Positions 19,391 to 28,925 are shown, numbered from the stretch's first letter. The stretch is DNA of 64,000 nt from Collinsella sp. (GCA_019425015.1 JAHYYJ010000011.1:1-64000); one strand, 5' to 3'. Program-made: numbers and translations. The notes: generated by a model not told the origin, from the sequence alone.

Positions 19391-21871
19391 CTACTCCACC
19401 GGCTTGAAGATGGTGGACTGGCCGAAGACGCTGCGGATGAGGGCTTTGGCCTCGTCCTCGGTCTGCGGGATGCTCGGGGCTGCACCCTGATGGCCGAAGG
19501 GGCCGCCCGCACCGGAGTTGGACTCCCAGGGAGCTGCAGGAGCGTCCTCCTCTTTGGGGGCAGTTGCAGCGGACTTGGGCGCGGACGCCGCACCCGGCAC
19601 GTCGAACGGAGGCAGATCGTCCCCACCAGCATCGGCAACAAAACCGCCAACCATGGCATCGTCGTAGGGAACCTGCTCGGATTCCCATGGCGCAGACGGC
19701 GCGGCGGGCTGAGCCTTGGGAGCGGACGCGCGCTCGGGCGCTCGGGGCGCGGGCTCGGTCGGGAGCTTGCCCGTGGCAGGAGCGCCGGCGGGGTTGTCGG
19801 AGCGCAGCCAGGGGGCTTTGCCCAGGTCAGACGACTTGGGCGCGGGCGAGGCAGGCTTGGGCGCGGGTGTCGGAGCAGCCGGTTTGGCCATGACGGGCTT
19901 AGGCGCCGACGGGGTCGGCGCCGCTATCGGTGCTGCTTTTGGCTGCGTCGCGCTGGCGCTCGAGGATGCAGGGGCCGCCGAGGACACGGGTTGCGGGTCC
20001 GCAGATACCGCAGCCCGTGCAGATGGAGAATGCTCCTCATGTTGAGGAGCCGGCGTGCCACCCCCATCCAGGACATAGTCGACGGTACGACGACCGAAGA
20101 CCGCACTGACTGTCGGCAGGACCACCGACTGCGTGTCGGCGCGTCCAAGCATCTTGATGGCAAAGGTCGAGCCCGCGGGGAACGAGACCGTGAGCCTGGA
20201 GCCGTCGTCAGCCGTGGCGCGGGCATTGAGCAAAAGCCCCGCGTAGGAAGCCTGACGCGCCTTGACACGCTCGACAACCTCGGCCCATTTGCGCTGCAGC
20301 TCTCCGGCATCCTCGACCGCGGGCGTCTCGGCAGTACCGGCGGCGGCAACCTGGGCGGCATTGTTGGACTGGGGCTTAGGTGCCGGAGCGGTGGCAGGCG
20401 CGGGAGCCGCAACGGGCTGAGGCGTCGGAGTCGGCGCAGGCTGAGGTGCAGGCGCTGCAGGCTTGGAAGCTGACACGGACGCAGAACGGGACGCAGGCTG
20501 GGCAGCCGGAACAGCAGCACCACGGTCCCAAGGCATACCGCCCTGGCGCGCGGACGTAGCAGCGGGGGCAGCGGATGCCGCCGGAGCGGCAGCACGAGCG
20601 CCCGAAATTAGCGTCGGCTGTTGGGCAGCAGCGGGTACGGATGCTGCAGGCGCGGCGGCCTGAGCAGCAGCCACGCTCGCCGGCACGGCGCCGTTGGCAA
20701 CCATGGCCTCCAAGCGGGCCACGCGCTCGGCCAATGCCTCAATCGTTAAATCGGCCTCGGGACGTGCCAGGCGCGTGCAGGCGATCTCGAGCACCAGGCG
20801 CACGTCGCTCGCGCCCCTCATCTCCAGTGCGGCATCGTCGAGCACCGTCAGCACACGGGCCAGGCGGTCGGCAGGATGCTCGCCAAAGGCAGCGGCCTCG
20901 GCAGCAAGCGCCTCGGCCTGCTCGGAGCCGCCCTCAAACAGCTCGGCACGGGCACCGGCAACGCAGGCAACGTACACGTCACGCACATGCGCCACCAGGT
21001 CGCGCGTCAGCTCCAGCAGGTCGTTTCCTTCCTCGACCTGCGCACGGATCAGTCCATAGAGCTCGGCAACATCGCGATCGGCAATGGCGCGGGAAAACTC
21101 GCCCAGAATCTGGTCCGAAACCTCGCCTAAAAGCGAGCGGGCGTCGTCCGCATGCACAGAACCGTTGCCAAAGACGCTCAGCTGCTCCAGCGTGGACAGC
21201 GCGTCGCGCATACCGCCCTTGGCATGGCGCGCCACGATAGCCAGCGCCTCATCGTCGTAATCGAAGCCCTCCTGCTCGCACACGTATGCCAGGCGACGCT
21301 CGATATCCTCGTTGCCGATGCGATGGAAATCGAAACGCTGGCAGCGCGAGAGGATGGTCTCCAGAATCTTTTGCGGGTCGGTGGTGCACAGCACAAAGAT
21401 CACGTGTGCCGGCGGCTCCTCGAGCGTCTTGAGCAGCGCGTTGAACGCCGCCGTCGTGAGCATGTGGACCTCGTCGATGATATAGATCTTGTACTTGCCG
21501 CGCACCGGGGCAAAGTTGACGGAGTTGATGATTTCCTCGCGCACATTGTCCACGCCCGTGCGGGAGGCGGCATCGAGCTCGTAGACATCGGGGTGGTTAC
21601 CCTCGGCAATGAGCTCGCACTCCTCGCAAGTACCGTCGGGCATGCAGCCGCTTGCACCCTCGGCGCGCGCCGCCTCGGCATTGCGGCACAGCAGCGCCTT
21701 GGCCAGAATGCGCGCCATGGTGGTCTTGCCCGTGCCGCGCGGTCCGCAGAACAGGTAGGCGTGGGACAGGCGCCCCTCGGTGATGGCGTGCTCGAGCGTC
21801 GAGACGATATGCTGCTGGCCCACCACGGAGTCAAAGGTGAGCGGGCGATACTTTCGGTACAACGATTCCAT
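19391..21871 (-). CDS. dnaX: DNA polymerase III subunits gamma/tau
   Basis: Clamp-loader ATPase of the replisome. The 826-residue protein has Walker A GPRGTGKTT (residues 43-51), a four-Cys zinc motif (Cys62, 76, 82, 85), the DEVHML Walker B/DExH box and a sensor-1 region. From about residue 380 on a very long Ala/Pro/Gln-rich tail carries short conserved islands (one near 550-640, WAEVVERVKARQASYAGLLL). Start 21871 (MESLYRKYRPLTF) is the conserved N-terminus; a longer opening to 21982 runs into the divergent promoter region. A programmed frameshift site for gamma was not identified. Confidence 0.95.
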   Translation of the reverse strand: MESLYRKYRPLTFDSVVGQQHIVSTLEHAITEGRLSHAYLFCGPRGTGKTTMARILAKALLCRNAEAARAEGASGCMPDGTCEECELIAEGNHPDVYELDAASRTGVDNVREEIINSVNFAPVRGKYKIYIIDEVHMLTTAAFNALLKTLEEPPAHVIFVLCTTDPQKILETILSRCQRFDFHRIGNEDIERRLAYVCEQEGFDYDDEALAIVARHAKGGMRDALSTLEQLSVFGNGSVHADDARSLLGEVSDQILGEFSRAIADRDVAELYGLIRAQVEEGNDLLELTRDLVAHVRDVYVACVAGARAELFEGGSEQAEALAAEAAAFGEHPADRLARVLTVLDDAALEMRGASDVRLVLEIACTRLARPEADLTIEALAERVARLEAMVANGAVPASVAAAQAAAPAASVPAAAQQPTLISGARAAAPAASAAPAATSARQGGMPWDRGAAVPAAQPASRSASVSASKPAAPAPQPAPTPTPQPVAAPAPATAPAPKPQSNNAAQVAAAGTAETPAVEDAGELQRKWAEVVERVKARQASYAGLLLNARATADDGSRLTVSFPAGSTFAIKMLGRADTQSVVLPTVSAVFGRRTVDYVLDGGGTPAPQHEEHSPSARAAVSADPQPVSSAAPASSSASATQPKAAPIAAPTPSAPKPVMAKPAAPTPAPKPASPAPKSSDLGKAPWLRSDNPAGAPATGKLPTEPAPRAPERASAPKAQPAAPSAPWESEQVPYDDAMVGGFVADAGGDDLPPFDVPGAASAPKSAATAPKEEDAPAAPWESNSGAGGPFGHQGAAPSIPQTEDEAKALIRSVFGQSTIFKPVE

Positions 21872-21987
21872 GGGTGCTCCCCCGGGTATACTGAGTCTTG
21901 TTGCCGCGGCGGCCATGCGGTCGCACGGCATACTGCATTCCATAATAACCCGTACGGCGAGCCCGCCGCGATAGGAGTCCAAAGAGC

Positions 21988-22704
21988 ATGGCAGACGCAG
22001 AGAGCAACCTCGTTCCCTCCGAAGCAGCCGACCAGGTCGAGGTCGCGCTCGAGGAGCAGGCCGCAGCCGACGACGGCATCCTGTACCTCAACGAGTACCA
22101 ATACGAAAACGACCTCGTCACCGACTTCGCCCGCCTGGTCGCCTCGCCCAGGCGTCGCGGCTCGCTGTATGTCGCCGCGGCAATTGCCGCGCTCATCGGC
22201 ATCGGCATGCTGGTGGCCGGCGGCAACTGGATCAAGTTTGGCGTCGTCTTGATCGTATTCGGCGCCTTTTTGGCCTGGTGGAGCAAAAACCTGCACCACA
22301 CCCTCGCCCGCGACTTTATCGACGCCGTTGAGGCCGACGAGTCCATGGGTGGCCGCTATCGCCGCGTCGCCGCCAACGAGGACGGCCTGATGGTTTGGGG
22401 CACGAGCGGCAAGTCGCAGTTCTTCCCGTTTGAAAAGCTCGACCACGTGCTCGACGGCGAGCGCATCTTTGTGGCCATGTTCGCCGACCAGGGCGTGACG
22501 ATCCCTAAGGACACCTTTGTCCGCGGCGATGCCGAGCAGTTCGGTCCCTTCCTTAAGGCGCGCATCAACAAAAAGCTCCGCATCGAGACCAAACGCAAGA
22601 AGATGAAGGCAGAAAAGGCCGCTGCCGAAGCAAAACAGGGCGACAAGCCCCAGGAGACCAAGGGCAAGCAGCGCAAGCAGAAGAAGAGCAAGAAGAAGCG
22701 GTAG
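21988..22704 (+). CDS. YcxB-like membrane protein
   Basis: A 238-residue protein with an acidic N-terminus, two adjacent transmembrane helices (about residues 70-105) and a C-terminal domain with the pattern seen in YcxB-like proteins (a bulky aromatic FFPFEKLDHVL followed by VTIPKDTF). It ends in a strongly basic Lys/Gln/Glu tail (KQRKQKKSKKKR). Transcribed divergently from dnaX; function unknown. Confidence 0.6.
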   Translation: MADAESNLVPSEAADQVEVALEEQAAADDGILYLNEYQYENDLVTDFARLVASPRRRGSLYVAAAIAALIGIGMLVAGGNWIKFGVVLIVFGAFLAWWSKNLHHTLARDFIDAVEADESMGGRYRRVAANEDGLMVWGTSGKSQFFPFEKLDHVLDGERIFVAMFADQGVTIPKDTFVRGDAEQFGPFLKARINKKLRIETKRKKMKAEKAAAEAKQGDKPQETKGKQRKQKKSKKKR

Positions 22705-22732
22705 GCCGGCCGACACCGAAGGCGCCTCGTCC

Positions 22733-22772
22733 CGCGCCCGATTCCGGGCCGGGGCGCCTGGAATCGGGCGCG
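22733..22772. terminator. Hairpin between the YcxB-like gene and the ABC cluster
   Basis: CGCGCCCGATTCC (22733-22745) pairs perfectly with GGAATCGGGCGCG (22760-22772), a 13-bp stem between two convergent transcription units. No T run follows, so its role as a bidirectional terminator is a suggestion. Confidence 0.5.
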
Positions 22773-22809
22773 CGTACCGCCAATGGACCCGTTTTGCCTT
22801 GCTCTCGAG

Positions 22810-23478
22810 CTATTTCACTTCAAACCTTAAGAGCCTCCGCTCCGGCAGATCGGTCATCTTCATCGTGTAAGTCCCGGGAAATGCTTTCTCAAAACGGACG
22901 GTCTCGTAACCTTCGAAATAGTCGTTGGTGTTCTGCATCATAAATGGGACGAGCAACTCGTTTTCTGCCCCAACCTCCACGGCAAACGCAGCAGAGCCGC
23001 CAAGGACCGGCATGGCTTGCGTTATCAGATCGGTATTGACTACAAAATCATAGTTTGGCGCAGACTCCGGGACCAGATGCCAAACATACGCTTTGATTCC
23101 ACCGTCGATATTATCCCTATTTCTGACACGCATCTTTACGGCGATAACGCACGTGATGTCGGCATCCTTCAGTCTCGTTTTCGTATCCACGGTGCCATAT
23201 TTTGAATAATCGTCATGTGCTCGTTTGAGATACTCGCGCGGCGTGAGCAACTCTGCCCCGTCTATGCAAAACGAATACCCATCAGTCACCACATCCTTCG
23301 ACCCCAGAAACGCTCCATCCATCGAGAGCCATTCGCCCTCCGCGTAATATTTCTCAGGAATGACCGTCCGGTTCCCGTTAACGACGCTCACCCTCATGCC
23401 CGCAAGGCCGGCAGCAGCACAGCAAAAAAGCGCGAGCGCCGATCTTCTCGTCCACAGGGTCTTCTTCATCGCGCTCAC
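22810..23478 (-). CDS. Exported accessory protein of the ABC cluster
   Basis: A 222-residue protein with a basic N-terminus (KKTLWTRR) and a hydrophobic signal segment containing two Cys (residues 13-30; a lipobox-like FCCAAAG is possible but unusual). An extracytoplasmic domain without transmembrane segments follows. It recalls DUF5028-type exported proteins found near peptide ABC transporters, but that match is from memory and uncertain. Its ATG overlaps the ATPase stop by four bases (ATGA), so it is the last gene of the exporter operon. Confidence 0.6.
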   Translation of the reverse strand: MSAMKKTLWTRRSALALFCCAAAGLAGMRVSVVNGNRTVIPEKYYAEGEWLSMDGAFLGSKDVVTDGYSFCIDGAELLTPREYLKRAHDDYSKYGTVDTKTRLKDADITCVIAVKMRVRNRDNIDGGIKAYVWHLVPESAPNYDFVVNTDLITQAMPVLGGSAAFAVEVGAENELLVPFMMQNTNDYFEGYETVRFEKAFPGTYTMKMTDLPERRLLRFEVK

Positions 23479-24119
23479 GACCTTTCCCGAACTTTCACAA
23501 CGGCACCGTCGCGCATGCAGTAAACCCGATCGGCCAGTTCCTCGAGCACCTCTCCGTCATGGCTGGACAGAAGGACCTCACGACCCGTTGATGCCGCCAT
23601 CGCCACAACGCGCTTGAGCATTTCAACGCCCGCTTCGTCGAGGGCATTCGTTGGCTCATCGAGAACAAGCAGCTTCGGCTTCTCCATAATTGCCGCAGCT
23701 ATCCCCAGACGCTGCTTCATCCCAAGCGAGTATGCTCGGAACTTCTTTTTTTCGTCTGCATCGAGCCCCACGAGCCGCAGGGCAGAGCGAATGTCCTCGG
23801 GGGTGGCAACGCCCTTGATCTGAGCGATGAGCTTCAGATTGTCGTAGCCAGACAGATATCCCAAAAAGGAAGGCGCCTCGATCAACATCCCCAGACTCGG
23901 CGGGAACGAGATGTCCGCCCCAAGCCTTTGGCCATCGATAGAGATTTCGCCTTCGGTAGGCTTGATCAACCCGCAAACCGCTCGCATGAGCATGGTCTTA
24001 CCCGAACCGTTTATCCCCTGAAGCCCGACCACAGTCCCAGGGTCAACCTCGATGGACACGTTGCGCAGGACATCGTTTTTACCCATGCGCTTCGATACGC
24101 CCCTTACGATCACACTCAT
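23475..24119 (-). CDS. ABC transporter ATP-binding protein
   Basis: A 214-residue ATPase: Walker A GINGSGKT (about residues 37-44), the signature YSLGMKQRLGIA, and Walker B LLVLDEPTNALD, with H-loop LLSSHD. It fits the CcmA/bacitracin- or lantibiotic-immunity-type ATPases that work with two separate permeases. Start 24119 has GGGGGAC upstream and overlaps the permease stop by four bases. It powers the two permeases at 24116 and 24952. Confidence 0.93.
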   Translation of the reverse strand: MSVIVRGVSKRMGKNDVLRNVSIEVDPGTVVGLQGINGSGKTMLMRAVCGLIKPTEGEISIDGQRLGADISFPPSLGMLIEAPSFLGYLSGYDNLKLIAQIKGVATPEDIRSALRLVGLDADEKKKFRAYSLGMKQRLGIAAAIMEKPKLLVLDEPTNALDEAGVEMLKRVVAMAASTGREVLLSSHDGEVLEELADRVYCMRDGAVVKVRERS

Positions 24120-24952
24120 ATCTTGTCCCCCTTTTCTATAAGGTCGGCCCTTCGAAACCACAGTCCACCCAACGATAGGCATAACGACATAAGCCCAATT
24201 GATGACAAGACACTCGAGCCCGCCGCGATTCCCTCTTTGACAATTCCACCCCAGCGCAACAGCATCAAGGCGTTACCCAATAGCGCCCAATGTCGTGCAT
24301 ATGCCGAGCAGATCAGGTAGCTCATTAAAACCACAAACGAGACTGACGACCCAAGCACAAACCCAACCGCTGCCTGCGCAAACGCAAGCGCCTCAAAAGC
24401 AAATAAGAGACCTATGAAAAACGGCAGCGCATCTGCCTCGGCAGCTTTGAGAAACCACGGCGCCAAATTAGCCAGTTGAAGCGACTCACCATGAATGACC
24501 GCGCTGAACGAGGAGCTCACCACCAAGCTCCAAATCACAACAGAGCAAACCACCACGAGCAGTGAAAATGCCGTTACTGCCGCCACCAAGATAAAACGCG
24601 AGACCCACCAAAGGGTTCTTGCCCGGCATCGAACAAGCGCTTGCAAACCAAACCCGTGCAACGATTCGGTCGGATAGTCGAGTGTTGTATAGAGAATAAG
24701 CAGAATGAGAAATAGCCATCCTAGCGGAGGCACAAACATGACCCCGGGCCTAGGCTCAAACGGAGCAGATCCGGCAAACACGAGCGCAAGATTATCCGCA
24801 AACCCCAAGGTATCCGTTCTAACCCCATACACAGAAGACAATCCGTAGGCGTACACCAAGTTCGCAACGGTCACTGCCGCAATTGCAATAAAAGAAAGGA
24901 TGTTCTTCTTCAAAACGGTCCTCAGGTCCGCGGCGACCAGCCTAAACAGCAT
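24116..24952 (-). CDS. ABC transporter permease 1
   Basis: A 278-residue polytopic protein with about six hydrophobic segments, typical of ABC-2 permeases. The start 24952 is linked to the upstream permease stop by TGATG (one-base overlap) with GAGGTGG upstream; a longer opening to 24976 lacks an SD. Paired with the second permease and the ATPase; the substrate is unknown but could be the small secreted protein at 25888 or an antimicrobial peptide. Confidence 0.8.
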   Translation of the reverse strand: MLFRLVAADLRTVLKKNILSFIAIAAVTVANLVYAYGLSSVYGVRTDTLGFADNLALVFAGSAPFEPRPGVMFVPPLGWLFLILLILYTTLDYPTESLHGFGLQALVRCRARTLWWVSRFILVAAVTAFSLLVVVCSVVIWSLVVSSSFSAVIHGESLQLANLAPWFLKAAEADALPFFIGLLFAFEALAFAQAAVGFVLGSSVSFVVLMSYLICSAYARHWALLGNALMLLRWGGIVKEGIAAGSSVLSSIGLMSLCLSLGGLWFRRADLIEKGDKI

Positions 24953-25833
24953 CAGACCACCTCGCGTCTTTTCCACGCCCCAGAAAAAGCCAACGAAGCA
25001 AGGGTCAATAATATGATTTCCGCAAAACCGGCTCGAATGTCTGGCCAGTTATTCAGCGATTCCGACCTGATGCTGTTGAGGATATTGCAGTTAAACCCCA
25101 CACAAGCCATTACGCCGAAGATCCAGCCATTTGCAAAATGCCACGCAACCATTAGCAGATACGGGACAATTATCGCTTTGATTCTGCTACGAAACAAAAT
25201 TGAGAAGCCAGTTACAGCCATGGATAAAGTCCCGAGCGTGACAGCATCGAACAGCGTGTATGCGAGCACATATGACAAAGGATGCGAATAAAATAGACCG
25301 GAGAAGTAGCTATGCAGGTAAAGTCCTACGTAAGTCGACTCATCGACCCGAGGAAGATACGCAGGAAAAAGCATCGAGACGATCAGGAAATTGACGAGCA
25401 GAGGAATGGCAGTCACTGTAAACGCGGAGAGGAAAGCAGACAGCATCTTTACGTTCACGTACGCCTTTCTGGAAACGCGCGTGCATATCTGCATGTCATA
25501 ACCACTCAAACGCTCAAAGAGACACGACCAAGATCCAGCCAACATTGCAAGCAGGGGCAGTGCATAGAAAAACACCGACGCAGACAGTGGCGCGTTCGCG
25601 CTCACAACAATCCAGTTACCGAAGCTGCTTTCACGTGTTTGACCGAGATAATTTTCGGCTTGCACGCCAACGCCGTAACCAAAAGAAAGAAGGTTGTGGC
25701 GCTCTTTTTCCAAATTTGCCCACGGCTCCAGCGCGGCAGCTATTGCAACTGCGACCGCAATCAAGAGAGCAAGGATAAAAGCTGGACGTCTAATCGTTTT
25801 CGACAGTTCGTATCTTGCGAGCTTTTGGTTCAT
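24952..25833 (-). CDS. ABC transporter permease 2
   Basis: A 293-residue polytopic protein with an N-terminal helix (about residues 18-38) followed by a ~70-residue external loop, then five or more hydrophobic segments, as in ABC-2 exporter permeases. GGGAGGAGGACGT precedes the ATG at 25833. The base composition of this cluster looks less G+C-rich than that of its neighbours, a possible sign of transfer. Confidence 0.8.
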   Translation of the reverse strand: MNQKLARYELSKTIRRPAFILALLIAVAVAIAAALEPWANLEKERHNLLSFGYGVGVQAENYLGQTRESSFGNWIVVSANAPLSASVFFYALPLLAMLAGSWSCLFERLSGYDMQICTRVSRKAYVNVKMLSAFLSAFTVTAIPLLVNFLIVSMLFPAYLPRVDESTYVGLYLHSYFSGLFYSHPLSYVLAYTLFDAVTLGTLSMAVTGFSILFRSRIKAIIVPYLLMVAWHFANGWIFGVMACVGFNCNILNSIRSESLNNWPDIRAGFAEIILLTLASLAFSGAWKRREVV

Positions 25834-25887
25834 ACGTCCTCCTCCCCCTTCCGACCCAGAAAGCCGGAAGGGAGCCATTTCAAACAA

Positions 25888-26400
25888 CTATGCGGGAAGC
25901 TTGTGGAAATGCCCGACGCAGTCGGGGCTCCATACGCCAATAACAGTGCCGTAGCCAGACTCCGCCCATGCAGTCAGTCGCGCCGCAGATCGCCCGTTCT
26001 CACGGACGAGGTTATACATTTCCCACTGTCCCTTGTGATTCGAACGATACGTTCCCTGAGTACAATTCATGCTGCCGCTACCGCTTGTGTTATACGCACC
26101 GTCTGTATATAACCGAAGCGGATTTCCCGTATGGCCCTGGATATCCAGATAGAGCGATGAGGAATCATCCTTTTGACGGTAGCCAGTTGCACTCGTCCCG
26201 GCACATTGAAAACTAAATGCCTTATCGGCATTGTTCGTACAGGTCGTAATTCCCGTATCGGCGTTTTGAGTAATGCTGGAAACCTGAGAGGTGTCAAACT
26301 CCTCTTGTGCAAACGATGCAGCGGGAACCCCTAGGGACAGACCAGCTGCAATCACCAAGCCGACTCCGATTCGAGCAATAGCGCTCCTTGGCTTAATCAT
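25888..26400 (-). CDS. Secreted Cys-containing small protein, possible cargo or signal
   Basis: A 170-residue preprotein with a clear Sec signal peptide (basic start, hydrophobic core, predicted cleavage after PAASFA near residue 32). The mature ~138-residue part is rich in Ser/Thr/Gly, contains four Cys and ends with VIGVWSPDCVGHFHKLPA. The C-terminal WSPD-type motif recalls small secreted clostridial proteins of unknown function, some encoded near ABC exporters. Start 26400 is favoured over 26412 because GGAGAAGG lies just upstream. It is the first gene of the exporter cluster, downstream of the LuxR-type regulator. Confidence 0.65.
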   Translation of the reverse strand: MIKPRSAIARIGVGLVIAAGLSLGVPAASFAQEEFDTSQVSSITQNADTGITTCTNNADKAFSFQCAGTSATGYRQKDDSSSLYLDIQGHTGNPLRLYTDGAYNTSGSGSMNCTQGTYRSNHKGQWEMYNLVRENGRSAARLTAWAESGYGTVIGVWSPDCVGHFHKLPA

Positions 26401-26509
26401 GGCCTTCTCCAATCAAAAGCGGTTAACAATGCGTCGACGCACGGCAACCTTCGCATGAATAGAGAAAGATGTCTGTAAACACCCGCTATTGAGTTGATTG
26501 CTCAGGCGT

Positions 26510-28645
26510 TTACACGTTATTTACCTGCGATAACAATAAAATTAGCTCCGCCTTATTCTTGATCTTCAACTGGCGGTAAGATGCAGACCGCAGCGCTTGC
26601 ACCGTAGATGCAGCGTAACCGACATCCTCCGCAATGGCCTTTGTCGTTGCCCCCTCTGCCGTCATCAGCAAAACTTGCGACTGAACATCAGAAAGGGAGC
26701 GCGACGTAAGCAGGGCCAGCTGGCGCACGCGGGCCGTTTCGGTGGACCCGTTCGCCCGGTACTCCAAGACGGCCTTCTCGTCCTCAACCGAGCGGGCGAG
26801 CGCGATGTGCGTAACGAACATGGGCACAGACCAGCAAACAATCACCGTTGCCACGACGACATTGACAGCCGAACTTTGCCCCAACAACGACGCGAGGAAC
26901 AACGGCTCGAAAACCGTCAGATCCTGCACCATATTGAGCAAGACAGCCCAAACAGGAGCCGTCGCCCCGAAGCAAAGCATCCATATCCCAAGCATTTTGC
27001 GCTGCGGACAGCTTCGCATCACTATATATGTGAGCAGCACCCCCGTCAGCACCGCAAGTCCATGGATTCGCCCCCTAGCGACCGCATAGATTAAGGCAAC
27101 CATGCCCATTGACACCAACGGCACGATAGCCCGAGCATGGGCATGCACCTTAAACGGACGCAGCCCAACAGCGAGCGAAGCCGTAGACGCCACGCCGCAA
27201 AACAGGACCGGCACAGCCATCAACGGAACGCGTATGCACATCAATGCCGCGATATAGATAAAAGACCATTCCACAGCAGATAGCACCGCCCATACGTACG
27301 GGCTTCCGAGCCAAATCGCTTCACCCGCTCTATCCAGCGCAGCGCCACGATTCGCTTTTCCACCCGCGTAGCGTAGCGACAGAAGCAGTCCGAGACCCAA
27401 TGCGTAGCTTAAGAGGGAAAAGGCGACAGCCCGCGAAACACCGGACCCCCAATCGCTATCCGCCATTACCAAGGGCCCCGCCGCAAGGAGGATAAAGAAT
27501 AATGTGAGCAGGTATCGAAACAGCCGGCGCGTTCGAGCTGATGCCACTATATCGTCAGCATGCCGCTGCGGTAGCTCATGCCCTACAGTATCGCCCTCAC
27601 CCGCAAACAGCGCCACGAGCTCGCGTGAGCCCGCAACCGACGCCTTCCCGTATGCTCGGTGAAGCGTTGTTCTCACCGTCGATGGCTTCGTATCCGTCTC
27701 CTTGGCAATTTCCGCCGGCGTTTTCCCTTTGAGCAGCAGTCGAACAAACTGCTCTTCTCTAGGCGACAGGGCAGGGGAAAACACCCCCGCATCGAATGTG
27801 TCGGACGCACAGGCGATATCCGAATTGTTGTCCCGTTTCCCCCTTAGCAACATGCATACGAAGGCAGCAGCGATAACGGACCCCATCGCCAGCAATGCAA
27901 TGACCACGGCATCGCTTGCGAAGTATGCCGCCTCAACAGCCGGAATAAGACCAATAGGAACTGCTACGAGCACAGAACAGGCAAACACGTCGCGCCGCCC
28001 ATGGCCAAAGGCACGAGGGCGGCAAAACGGCGGGGCCACAGTCAATGCGAGATAGACCAACGGAATTAAAAGCGCAAGGCCAATTGACGCGGCCGTTACA
28101 GGGGGCATCCCCCATGGCTCGGGAACGACTCTCCATGAAACTCGACAGCAAAACAGCAGGCAAGACATGACGGCTATTGTTTCTGTAAAAATCGCGTCCT
28201 GCGGGTGACGAGTTTCCCTTTCGTCAGTCCGTGTCGACCTCTGCGTCAAAGGAGAGTCCGCCGTGCCCCAAATAACATATGAGAGAAGCAGCGACCCAAC
28301 AAAGCACGAGACACACGAAACGCCATGTAACAACCAAATCGGTGCAAACACGATTGGAATAGAGTCTCCGCGAGCATAGAAAGCCAGGTCGGCCCATTCG
28401 GGAACCGTTGCAATAACACCAAGGAAAACACCGATGGCACCGAGATGCCTCGGCCTTCTCATTCCCCCCTTGCATAGCGCAGCACCATGAACAAACGCCG
28501 CGAGGCATGCGCCCAGGATAACGAGCCAGGTCATTGCACCTGACGCTAGGCCGATTGAAGATGAAAACCGGTGATAAGGGGTGACCGCCATTACGACAAG
28601 CGCAATGGCGCAGGCAAATGTAGCAGAACGGCGGGAAAAGAGCAT
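26510..28645 (-). CDS. Membrane regulator with two LuxR-type HTH domains
   Basis: A 711-residue protein in which a membrane module of about seven helices followed by a LuxR-type HTH occurs twice. Module 1: hydrophobic segments in residues 7-265, HTH at about 292-347 (LSPREEQFVRLLLKGKTPAEI). Module 2: hydrophobic segments from about 380 to 615, HTH at about 656-709 (LSDVQSQVLLMTAEGATTKAI). Single-module membrane LuxR proteins are common in Coriobacteriia; the tandem form suggests an intramolecular dimer. GGAGGCCGT precedes the ATG at 28645. The 109 bases to the next gene (26401-26509) should hold the exporter promoter, which it probably controls. Confidence 0.8.
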   Translation of the reverse strand: MLFSRRSATFACAIALVVMAVTPYHRFSSSIGLASGAMTWLVILGACLAAFVHGAALCKGGMRRPRHLGAIGVFLGVIATVPEWADLAFYARGDSIPIVFAPIWLLHGVSCVSCFVGSLLLSYVIWGTADSPLTQRSTRTDERETRHPQDAIFTETIAVMSCLLFCCRVSWRVVPEPWGMPPVTAASIGLALLIPLVYLALTVAPPFCRPRAFGHGRRDVFACSVLVAVPIGLIPAVEAAYFASDAVVIALLAMGSVIAAAFVCMLLRGKRDNNSDIACASDTFDAGVFSPALSPREEQFVRLLLKGKTPAEIAKETDTKPSTVRTTLHRAYGKASVAGSRELVALFAGEGDTVGHELPQRHADDIVASARTRRLFRYLLTLFFILLAAGPLVMADSDWGSGVSRAVAFSLLSYALGLGLLLSLRYAGGKANRGAALDRAGEAIWLGSPYVWAVLSAVEWSFIYIAALMCIRVPLMAVPVLFCGVASTASLAVGLRPFKVHAHARAIVPLVSMGMVALIYAVARGRIHGLAVLTGVLLTYIVMRSCPQRKMLGIWMLCFGATAPVWAVLLNMVQDLTVFEPLFLASLLGQSSAVNVVVATVIVCWSVPMFVTHIALARSVEDEKAVLEYRANGSTETARVRQLALLTSRSLSDVQSQVLLMTAEGATTKAIAEDVGYAASTVQALRSASYRQLKIKNKAELILLLSQVNNV

Positions 28646-28784
28646 ACGGCCTCCATAGCGTGTCATTATATCGCTCGAGCCGCTCGTTTATCTCTGTTCT
28701 CACACCAGCCAGCATCAATGATTCAGGCGAACTCCAATCCGCGCCAGATCACGGTCCGGCTTTTGTTCGCAGTCCCCACATCAA

Positions 28785-28925
28785 AGCGGGATGCGGTTTC
28801 CTTTTGGACGCCGGTTCGGAAAGCGCATCCCGTTCCAGGGCAATATTCTGGGATGCAGTTTCCGCAGCCCACCCCATTTGGAAAGCGCATCCCATAATTT
28901 GGCTGAAAACTGAGATGCGCTTTCC
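28785..28925. repeat. Alternating GGATGCGCTTTCC motif array, copy 2
   Basis: Five units alternate in orientation in the gene-free 28646-29084 interval: AGCGGGATGCGGTTTCC (28785-28801), GGAAAGCGCATCCCG (28818-28832), GGGATGCAGTTTCCGC (28850-28865), GGAAAGCGCATCCCA (28880-28894) and GAGATGCGCTTTCC (28912-28925). Unit spacing is 30-34 bases. The same motif forms the array at 632-804. Confidence 0.65.
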
